This document shows, piece by piece, positions 1 to 6,962 of a DNA stretch of 11,947 bases. Below the pieces are notes generated by a model that was not told the origin of the DNA, made no database searches, and saw nothing but the letters and a program-made list of their open reading frames with translations. How positions within the stretch are numbered: the stretch's first letter is position 1; the number at the start of each line of letters is the position of its first letter. Source of the stretch: Glomus cerebriforme (taxonomy: Eukaryota; Glomeromycota; Glomeromycetes; Glomerales; Glomeraceae); contig QKYT01001433.1 of NCBI GenBank assembly GCA_003550305.1, positions 1 through 11,947 on the forward strand, given 5' to 3'. A program made the translations under genes and the position numbers.

Positions 1-787
1 GAAAAATTATGGCATAATACTGCGTAAATATACGGTATTGTTAGACTTTCGGAGTACTTTACATTAAAAATATTCCTGATGTTGGAGTAAAGATTTATAA
101 TTGCAGGATTATAGGATTTGGCAGATTTTGGATGAAGAAAACATTTTTCTAGATTACAATTATGTTTACCGTAATTGTGACAAAGTAGTTTGCTTTGAGC
201 AGGTTGAAACTATTCAAGATTTCTACTATTGAATGTACATATAATTTCAATGGCATTCTAAAGAATCAATTCTAAGGCAAATGTCATATGACAATAGAGT
301 TTACGCTTATAGGAAGAAACAAATCAGAAAAAAATAATAGATTTGGCAGAAACTGATTTAGTAATTTCTATAAGATTAGCTTCAACAACACTAGAAGGGA
401 AGTCCAAAAGGATAGCAACATATGTATAATAAAGTTATTTCTGATCAAGTGAGAATGAGGAAGGATTAACATGGATACAAGTGCTCATATATAAAACACC
501 CAGCAATCAAATTGAAACAAATTAAGAGCAGCAATATTGTTATAAGTAATTTCAGCTTGTTGGAAAAGATTCTTAGTAGAGATGATACATTTGGCTATAT
601 TACTAAAACAGAAAAATGTTTTCAACAACTGAGGACAGATGGCATCAAGAGGAATATCAGAGACTTGTAACAATTGATTACACACATCTTGATGAATGGT
701 GGCAGGGTCATGCACGTGAAATTGTAAATTTTCTAAATCAGGAACGAATGGGAGGAAATTAATTCGTCCCTGTGAGATGCAGATCAA
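1..787 (-). pseudogene. decayed gag-like or zinc-knuckle protein remnant
   Basis: Read on the minus strand, 787 to about 490 is open for roughly 100 codons and contains a protein-like stretch (FVPDLENLQFHVHDPATIHQ). That frame stops at TGA 487-485. The adjacent frame, entered by a one-base shift near 490, continues to the window edge and reads like one protein, broken by TAA at 437, TGA at 326, TAG at 260 and TAG at 212. Around 182-141 it encodes CHNYGKHNCNLEKC, the 14-residue spacing of a CCHC zinc knuckle (CX2CX4HX4C) with Tyr at the second Cys and Cys at the His position, as if mutated. There is no ATG at the upstream end; the first codon is TTG and stops lie upstream. Zinc knuckles of this kind are typical of retroelement gag/ORF1 nucleic-acid-binding proteins, so a dead transposon gene is the likely reading. 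The family is not recognised and the left end is cut by the window. Confidence 0.45.
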
Positions 788-957
788 AAACTGATGATAA
801 TCCTTTTGCTATCAGCAAAACTAGAGCAACATATATTATTGCTGAAAGTGGCAAACTTAAAAATGTAATAATCTACCACAGCACAAAGAGGATCCCAGAT
901 AATTATAATAAAGATCATATACAAAAAAAGTATATTTTTAATGGAAAGATCATATGA

Positions 958-1375
958 AAAAATAGGTATTTTAAGAAAAAGTTATATGTTAACACCAAAT
1001 TAGATTATAGCAAAAAAAGTATATAATTTTAGATAAAATTTTAAAGTCATATGTGATTTTTCTAGTAAAAGCATATATTTGGAAAATATCATATGTAGTG
1101 TTACATAAATTTTCAATATAAATAGCAAATGAGAAAAATTTATTTTATATTGGATAAATTTACTACAATATCAAATCTTTCAGAAAAATTCATTTTGTAT
1201 ATAATAAATTTATCTCAATGTAATAAATTTATCAAATTTACATTATATTATTCATGATAAACTTATCAGAAATTCAATATGTTTTACCATTTATTACTTC
1301 TAAAATGTTAAGATATATATGCGTCTTAACTTTTATCTTTTACATTATTATACTGTATACCAATATTAACATAAA
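958..1375. other. AT-rich spacer with recurring CATATG and AATTTAT words
   Basis: No gene is supported here. CATATG recurs at irregular spacing from about 286 to 1095 (for example 951, 1048 and 1090). From about 1138 to 1250 there is a loose, diverged series of AATTTAT/AAATTTA blocks alternating with CAATAT or TCAAAT words. These look like eroded simple repeats rather than a defined element. Confidence 0.4.
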
Positions 1376-1582
1376 ATGAATAGTAAAAATCTTAAGCAAC
1401 TTTTAAACATTAATAAATTTTTCTCTATAACCCTATCTCCTAATATTCATTCTGTTCAAGCTTATGTTTCAACTATTAATATATCTGATAACTTTTCTAT
1501 TATTTTTGATACTTCTCATAAAACTCTTCCTCCATTAGCCAATATTAATAGCACTGCTGAAAAAATTCTCATGATGCGTTAA
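1376..1582 (+). CDS. hypothetical 68-aa protein
   Basis: This ORF has a genuine ATG preceded by an A-rich context (ACATAAA) and an in-frame TAA just upstream, so the start is constrained. It encodes 68 residues ending at TAA. The composition is mixed and not obviously low complexity: Lys/Asn-rich at the N terminus, Ser/Ile/Phe-rich in the middle (for example STINISDNFSIIFDTSHK), then LPPLANINSTAEKILMMR. No signal peptide, membrane segment or catalytic motif is evident and I recognise no family. It sits about 370 bases upstream of the acidic exon-like ORF on the same strand; a splice link is possible but no convincing donor is seen. An ORF this short in AT-rich DNA could also be chance. Confidence 0.3.
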   Translation: MNSKNLKQLLNINKFFSITLSPNIHSVQAYVSTINISDNFSIIFDTSHKTLPPLANINSTAEKILMMR

Positions 1583-1952
1583 TTCAATTCTGAATCTTAA
1601 CAAAATTAATAATCTAGTTAGTTGCTTTGACTCAAAATAATAGCGCAAGATCTGAAATTTTAAGAATAAATAGATGGCAAAATAGAAAACATAAAATATT
1701 AAAAAGATGTTAAAATACTCCAGATAAAATTATTAATCATTATAAATTTATTAATTATAAATAATAATTAATTAATTAATTCATAATTTATTTAGCTTTG
1801 TCAAGTATTAGTGTTGCAAATGTTACTTTGAAAAATCCTATAAAGTGCGATAGTACGTACTTTTAGGATCAAAAATTTATTTTATTTAAATTTTGGCTAT
1901 GTATTATAAATTATCAAATTATTATTCTTAAATTCACTTTCTTATATTTCAG

Positions 1953-2291
1953 CATGTGTTTATACAGAAAGGTAATTTTGTTGATGATGATGAAAATAAT
2001 GAATTAGAAGACGAAGAAAATGAAGTTGAACAAAATAGAGATGATGGAGAAGGTGAGGAAGGTGACGAAGAAGGTGAGGAAGAAGGTGATGATGATGAAG
2101 AAGATGATGAAGGTAGTAAAGGTGATGAAAATGATAAAGATGATGAAGGTGGTAAAAACGAAGATAAGGAAGGAGCTGAAGAAATTGAAGGTATAGGTGT
2201 AAATAAATATGGATATGAAGGTTCTACTGACGAAGATGAGAAATTAGCAATAAAGGAGTTAAAAAAAAATATAAGGGATTCTAATTATTAG
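1953..2291 (+). CDS. Asp/Glu-rich acidic protein, probable terminal exon
   Basis: The frame is open from 1932 to TAG 2289-2291. There is no usable in-frame ATG at its head. Instead the pyrimidine-rich CTTATATTTCAG ending at 1952 is a good 3' splice acceptor, so I read this as a last exon starting HVFIQKGNFVDDDENN. About 70 central residues are almost entirely Asp, Glu, Gly, Asn and Lys (blocks such as EGEEGDEEGEEEGDDDEEDD), followed by a less biased tail, ...VNKYGYEGSTDEDEKLAIKELKKNIRDSNY. Acidic tracts like this occur in histone-binding, nucleolar and chromatin proteins, but composition alone does not identify a function. The GATGAAGAA-type codon runs could also be an expanded trinucleotide/hexanucleotide repeat. 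An AATAAA at 2334-2339 lies about 45 bases after the stop. The upstream exon was not identified. Confidence 0.45.
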   Translation, partial: HVFIQKGNFVDDDENNELEDEENEVEQNRDDGEGEEGDEEGEEEGDDDEEDDEGSKGDENDKDDEGGKNEDKEGAEEIEGIGVNKYGYEGSTDEDEKLAIKELKKNIRDSNY

Positions 2292-2333
2292 TCTTTTCGA
2301 ATTTAGTAATTTATTTTTATTATATAATATAAT

Positions 2334-2339
2334 AATAAA
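2334..2339 (+). promoter_or_regulatory. possible polyadenylation signal AATAAA
   Basis: AATAAA lies about 45 bases downstream of the stop codon of the acidic ORF, a normal distance. In DNA this AT-rich the hexamer is frequent by chance, so this is only supportive. Confidence 0.25.
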
Positions 2340-2459
2340 CATAATAAACATTAAATATATTGTTGTTATTGTATATTTTTCAGATTTTTGGATATTTTAT
2401 CAGAGTATAATAATAATTTATAAAAGCTACTAACGGGTAGGTTATATGTAAAGTTGCAG

Positions 2460-2720
2460 AATATTACATTATGTAAAATGAAATATTAACGCTAGATTAT
2501 GCGTAAAGTTGCAGAGTATTATACTATGTAAAATAAAATATTAATAATTAGTCCTCGTAAATATTTTGAAGTATTACGCAGTGTTTTGAAATATTACACA
2601 TCTTAATATAACGGAGTATTACACTTGGTAAAATTACAAAGTATTACACTACATAAATCATCAAAGTATTACGTTCCATAATCTTTCGATGGGATCGTAG
2701 TCTTATATAGTATTACAAAA
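2460..2720. repeat. degenerate GTATTACA short repeats
   Basis: About eight copies of a (G/A)TATTA(C/T)(A/G)-type word occur here, near 2461, 2516, 2571, 2591, 2616, 2641, 2666 and 2710. They are often followed by an ACT(A/T)YRTAAA-like tail. Spacing in the middle is close to 21-25 bases (2571, 2591, 2616, 2641, 2666), suggesting an eroded minisatellite. Two larger related blocks at about 2440-2530 share the phrase GTAAAGTTGCAGA(A/G)TATTA. No protein-coding frame crosses the region. Confidence 0.5.
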
Positions 2721-2847
2721 GTGTAGATTTATGAAATACTTCGTACTAAATAAATTCCTGATGCATATCTCTTATTTTTTTATCCAAACTTTTAAACTTA
2801 GATTGATATGCAAGAAACTGTTTGTAGCCAATCTTCTCAAAACAAGG

Positions 2848-3144
2848 TTATTCTGAATGACAAAAACACTTTTTTTTCTTAAAAAATTTTTTAATTTTTA
2901 ATTTTAGATTATTATAAACTTCATTTTTAATATAATTATCAGGAGTTTTTATAAATTCAAATCTATCTAAGTGAATATTATTATTAACTTCAGAAATTTC
3001 TTCAACTTCGTCTGGTGCAAAATTAATCTCTTGTTCATTTTCAGAATTTGAATCTTCAACAAAAAAAAGTTTGTTTAGATCCTCTAAAGCATTTAAAATA
3101 GTTTTATTTTTATTATTATCATTAGAATAAATACCATACTTCAT
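2848..3144 (-). CDS. hypothetical 98-aa Lys/Asn/Glu-rich protein
   Basis: The minus-strand ORF is open from 3210, but the first true ATG is at 3144, giving 98 residues and a stop at 2848-2850. The start I prefer gives MKYGIYSNDNNKNKT. The middle is acidic (EDSNSENEQEINFAPDEVEE) and the C terminus is strongly basic and hydrophobic (LKIKKFFKKKKCFCHSE). The charge pattern, acidic middle and basic tail, is reminiscent of a small nucleic-acid-binding or nuclear protein, but that is only composition. No known domain, signal peptide or membrane helix is visible. The frame upstream of the ATG stays open to TTG at 3210 (two CxxC-like cysteine pairs), so the ORF could instead be a downstream exon. No clear poly(A) signal follows. 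Confidence 0.4.
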   Translation of the reverse strand: MKYGIYSNDNNKNKTILNALEDLNKLFFVEDSNSENEQEINFAPDEVEEISEVNNNIHLDRFEFIKTPDNYIKNEVYNNLKLKIKKFFKKKKCFCHSE

Positions 3145-3396
3145 ATTTTTTACCGAAATTGTAAAATTAAAAAAAAAGCAATTTTTGCAGTTTTTACAGT
3201 AATAAAGCAAAAAAAAGATCTTAAATTACATCATTTTGATATAATACATATAGTAAAAAAAAGATTTTTTAGATAAATTAGATTAATGAATATCTAACTA
3301 TTGTAAAATCTTAAAATATAATTGGTTGGCCTATCCCCCCTTTGCTACAGACATTCCCATATATAATTTTTCTGATCCTTTTTGCACTAAGAAAGC

Positions 3397-3604
3397 AGTC
3401 TTTTAGTCTTAGAAAAAGTTGTTTTACACTGCTAGAATTAANTAGAAAGCTTTAAAAAATATAAATAATAATCTTTGATTTACTAAGTTTCTTCATAAGT
3501 AGACTTTTAGTCTTAGAAAAAGTTGTTTTACACTGTTAGAATTAACTAGAAAGCTTTAAAAAATATAAATAATAATCTCTGATTTACTAAGTTTCTTCAC
3601 AAGT
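3397..3604. repeat. tandem duplication of a 104-bp unit
   Basis: Bases 3397-3500 and 3501-3604 are near-identical direct copies. Both contain TTTTAGTCTTAGAAAAAGTT near the start and run through a TTTACTAAGTTTCTTCA block near the end. I count four substitutions (T/A at unit position 3, C/T in GCTAG/GTTAG, CTTT/CTCT, CATAAG/CACAAG) plus one N at 3442. The high identity indicates a recent duplication compared with the much more eroded surroundings. No ORF spans it. Confidence 0.85.
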
Positions 3605-3643
3605 CAGGTTTACAATAACTTCCAATCACCTATATTTTATTTT

Positions 3644-4072
3644 AAATTGATACCTGAAGGGCTATTTGGTATTTTAAAGTATCTTTTACAAGCATAAAAT
3701 AAAAGAGTAGAACTTGTAGCTGCTTTTGATAGATCTAATAATAGACCTAACATGAAGTTTTTTTGAAAGTAAAGCAATTTTTTGCAAAGTTAATGTATGA
3801 ACTTGATGCAGTAGAGAAAGTCTTTTCTAGTATTTAAATTTGGTAAAATTTTCCTTTTATTAATTTTATAATTGCTTTATAGATGTATAAAAAAAGGTAT
3901 CAAATTTTAAAGTACTCATATAAATAAATACAAAATTGGCTAAGAAGTATACCATATACCATATATACCAGCACCTGATAATTATTTAGATACCCTTAAT
4001 TCTGAATTTTTTGATATCATAGAGTGGTATTCTAGGCGAGAACTAGAGGGATACTGGAAATTTGATAGATAG
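3644..4072 (+). pseudogene. decayed coding remnant, unknown family
   Basis: Three pieces of protein-like sequence lie in order on the plus strand. From 3644 the frame reads KLIPEGLFGILKYLLQA, TAA at 3695, then NKRVELVAAFDRSNNRPNMK to a TGA at 3764. A frame-shifted piece at 3787-3837 reads LMYELDAVEKVFSSI. The original frame resumes by 3968 and reads DNYLDTLNSEFFDIIEWYSR and onward to TAG 4070. Return to the same frame after an interval in another frame suggests one ancestral gene with two indels and several stops. No motif identifies it; a dead transposon or gene fragment is most likely. Confidence 0.35.
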
Positions 4073-4161
4073 TCGATCACTTGATAGTGATTGGTTTTCT
4101 TGTTATTACATTTTTCTTAATTTTTATTTTATAGTGATGATTTTTTTTTTAGTTTCTTAAG

Positions 4162-4713
4162 ATGACACAATATATTATTATTAGAAAATACAAAAAAATT
4201 AAAAAGGTACATGAAGATACTGTAAGGAAGTAGGTTTGAATAGTTATTAGTAATAAAGCTGTCCTTCTAAACTAAAATTTATTTCTAAACTAATTCTAAA
4301 CTTTTAAATTAAATTCTATTTTCTAAACTAGTTTTGAACTTCTAAACTAATTCTAAATTTGATTTAAACCTAATTTAAAACTTTAAAATTAATTTAAAAT
4401 AAAAATCAACTTTTATAGAAAGTTTCAAAATTTGAAGTAATTTTTAAACTATTTTAGAATAGTTTTGATTTAGAATAATTCTAAACTCGTTAGTTTAGAA
4501 GAGCAACTTTAATCAAGGATAAAAATTCTTACTAGAAAGATTAGAGAAGCTATTAAAGATTTGTGTAAATAGTTATCTCAATTTTGTAAATCTATTGACT
4601 AGTTCCAGATTGTTAGGAATTGGCTTATTTTAGAAGAAATACTACTAAGACGAGACAGTATAAGCAGTAGATTCAATTCATCTGGAGCATCTGTAAGGAT
4701 GACTAGAAACTGA
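4162..4713 (+). pseudogene. decayed coding remnant split by a MITE-like insertion
   Basis: Left of the insertion, ATG 4162 opens a basic stretch (RKYKKIKKVHEDTVRK) with TAG at 4231 and TGA at 4237, then IVISNKA up to 4254. Right of it, 4525-4713 reads ILTRKIREAIKDLCK, TAG 4570, LSQFCKSID, TAG 4600, then FQIVRNWLILEEILLRRDSI and on to TGA 4711. Each internal stop is one transition from CAG, TGG or CGA. The two halves are plausibly one ancestral gene interrupted by the 4254-4511 element, but I do not recognise the family and the join is inferred from position and style only. Confidence 0.35.
4254..4511. mobile_element. MITE-like element with inverted ends
   Basis: The terminal 21 bases at 4255-4275 and 4490-4510 are inverted repeats matching at 18 of 21 positions; the three differences are transitions. 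A T/A pair extends the arms to 4254 and 4511. The interior is very AT-rich and packed with TTCTAAAC words (4265, 4283, 4294, 4321, 4340 and 4479) and near-complements such as TTTAGAA, so the element can fold back in several registers. It has no ORF, as expected of a miniature inverted-repeat transposable element. No clear target-site duplication is visible, so the family is not assigned. Confidence 0.5.
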
Positions 4714-5827
4714 TTCTAGTAGATTAGAGAAATAAAGATACTTTTTAATTTTTTTCTTCTTTGTATATTTTAGTTATAGTTCTTTTAGATAATCTCTTCT
4801 TTCTGGTGATTAGTATTAGTATCTGGCTATTATAAATCTTCTTAAAATATTTTGTACTAGTTTGAAAATCCTAGTGTGTTATTTTAAGTATCCTTTATTC
4901 TAGAAACTGGTACTAACATCTAGTATCTAGAATTGATCAATATTTCGTGCTAGTTTGAAGACCTATTATTGTTAAAAAGAGATTCAGGTAAACTAGGTGA
5001 ATGATATTCTAATTGAAGGGAAATTCAGAAGAACTGGTTTAAAGGATTATTTTTAAGTTTTAGCACTGGAGTATGGAAAAGAATCGGAGTATAGTTTGTA
5101 TCTAAAAAAGTCTTACTTTTAGTCCTTACTCTGAGAACTCATATTACATAAGTATAATAAGCGGTGTTTTTTCACATCATGGTAAAGAGTGTAATATGAA
5201 GTTATAATCTTTATGATATTCTGACTATATGTATTATATTACCTAATAAATAAAGTTACTTCATTTCCATCTTATCTTTAAAAAAAAAATTAATAATTTG
5301 CAATTGTTAAATTATTACTTACTTTTTAATTTTCTATTAAAACTTTTAATAAACTAATAACTATTATTATCCCTTCAAAAATTAATATACAAATTATATA
5401 ATACAATATCTTTTCTCTTCCTGTTTTAATTAATACAAATATATCATTATTATTTAAATATATTTTTATAGTTTTAAATTGATTTTCTCACAATTAATTA
5501 TATATAAATAGACTTTTAGCAGCTAATAATATTAATTCTTTTAAATTTAAAATATTTTTTTTTACTATTAAAATTATAATTTTTATTTAATAAGGATTAC
5601 TTATCTAAACTCTTCTAAAATTCTATGTTTATTTTTGCCAAATTTTTACTATAGTTTTATTATAGTTTTACATAGTTTCATCAGTTTCATCATTTATAAT
5701 AGATTTTGACAGGGTTTACCTTTTATTAAGTTTTATTAGGATAATTTTATGTAAATAAAAATAAAACTAATTTAGTAAAATAAATAAAAATAAAATAGTT
5801 AAAATTTATTTGTATAAATTATTACCA
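4714..5827. other. AT-rich region without a supported gene
   Basis: No ORF here is convincing. A diverged direct repeat is visible: TTTTGTACTAGTTTGAAAAT (4849-4868) versus TTTCGTGCTAGTTTGAAGAC (4943-4962), each preceded by an AGTATCT block. Arms TCATATTACA (5139-5148) and TGTAATATGA (5190-5199) form a 10-bp inverted repeat around a 41-base loop. Beyond 5280 the sequence is nearly pure A/T with stops in every frame. Confidence 0.4.
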
Positions 5828-6175
5828 TTGGCAAATTTTTTAATCCGCAGATCTGTGCAGGTCTGCAATATCGTTATATTTGCACAGTTCTTTAATAAAA
5901 ATTGCCACCGATCTGTAATATGCAGATTATTGCCAAACTTTTAATAGAGTTCTGCGAACATTTGTAAAATGCAAGATTGTCATAAAAAAAGTTTATTTCA
6001 TTTAAACTTCTTGGTTTTTTAATTTTTTTTAAATAAAAACTTTGGGGTTTTGATTTTTTAACTTTAATTTTTTAACTTAGTTTTTTTTAATTCTTATTGT
6101 ATATGAAGTTCTCCAAACTTCTTTTATTATCTCTGAACTTTACTTTCAAAGAATAAGTATATATTTTTATTAAAT

Positions 6176-6780
6176 GAATGTTTACTAACATTCTGTTTAG
6201 GTTTCAGAAAACTGAAGTACAATTCCAGACTCCCATTTCAAAGGTAATAATTTTGAAATGGATTATTATTATTTTTTTTTATTTATGAACATTTACTAAT
6301 GTTCTTTTATTTTTTTTAGGGTTAGAAGTTGAAATATAAGTTCTGAACTCCCCATTTTGAGGTAATAACTTCAAAATTTTATTTATTTTTTATCATTTTT
6401 TTTTATTTATGAATGTTTACTAACATTCTTTTTATTTTCTTTAGTTTCAGAAAACTGAAGTATGGTTCCAAACTTCCATTTTGAAGGTAATAACTTCAAA
6501 ATGGATTATTATTATTATTTTTTATTTATGAATATTTCAGTTACTAACGTTCTTTTGTTTTTTTTAAGTTAAAAGTCAAAATGTAAGTTCTGAACTCCTC
6601 ATTTTGAAAGTAATAACTTTGAAAATTTATTTATTTTTTATCATTTTTTTTTATTTATGAATGTTTACTAACATTTTTTTTATTTTTCTTTAGTTTCAGA
6701 AAACTGAAGTATGGTTCCAGACTTCCATTTCAAAGATAAGACTTTGAAAAAAAAAATTTTTATTTTTTTTTTTATTAAAT
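6176..6780 (+). repeat. tandem array part 1: five ~111-129 bp units in alternating subtypes
   Basis: Units start at 6176, 6287, 6411, 6530 and 6659. Each opens with a palindrome such as GAATGTTTACTAACATTC, followed by a T-rich tract and usually a TAG, then a 40-43 base conserved block and a donor-like (G)GTAATAA. Units 1, 3 and 5 share TTTCAGAAAACTGAAGTA; units 2 and 4 share AAGTTCTGAACTCC, so the array is built of ~240-bp dimers. The donor-like motif is enclosed by inverted arms, for example CCATTTTGAAG (6476-6486) and CTTCAAAATGG (6494-6504). A degenerate unit-like stretch at about 6100-6175 precedes it. Unit 4 has AAG where others have TAG, and unit 5 has GATAAG at the donor position. Confidence 0.85.
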
Positions 6781-6962
6781 GAACGTTTACTAATGTTCTT
6801 TCTTTTGTAGATTTGGGTCTTCAAGTATAGGACTTCGAAATAGGTTTGTAGTGAAAGGAGGAGTATTAAATGAACATTTACTAACATTCTTTCTTTTGTA
6901 GGTTCAGATCTTCAGATATGAGACTTCAAAATAGGTTTGTAGTAAAGGAAGGGGTATTAAAA
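6781..6962 (+). repeat. tandem array part 2: two 91-bp intermediate units
   Basis: Units at 6781 and 6872 are exactly 91 bases each. They keep the GAAC(G/A)TTTACTAA palindrome of part 1 but already carry the CTTTCTTTTGTAG acceptor-like tract and AGGTTTGTA donor-like word of part 3. Their conserved blocks (GTCTTCAAGTATAGGACTTC and GATCTTCAGATATGAGACTT) are intermediate in wording. They look like a transitional subtype, as expected when an array evolves by local unit turnover. Confidence 0.8.

Noticed and set aside
772..957. Plus-strand 61-aa ORF
   Set aside because: It starts at GTG, has no ATG, overlaps the minus-strand remnant and runs into AT-rich spacer; no supporting signal was seen.
51..2763. 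LTR retrotransposon bounded by direct repeats
   Set aside because: The direct match is only ~31 bases with 74 percent identity, there are no TG...CA ends or primer-binding site, and no polymerase between them.
6318..6326. TTAGGGTTAG telomere-like word
   Set aside because: It occurs once, inside an array unit (acceptor TTTAG plus GGTTAG), with no telomeric repeat run.
6696..6887. Minus-strand 63-aa ORF
   Set aside because: It lies antisense across three tandem-array units and is a by-product of the repeat.
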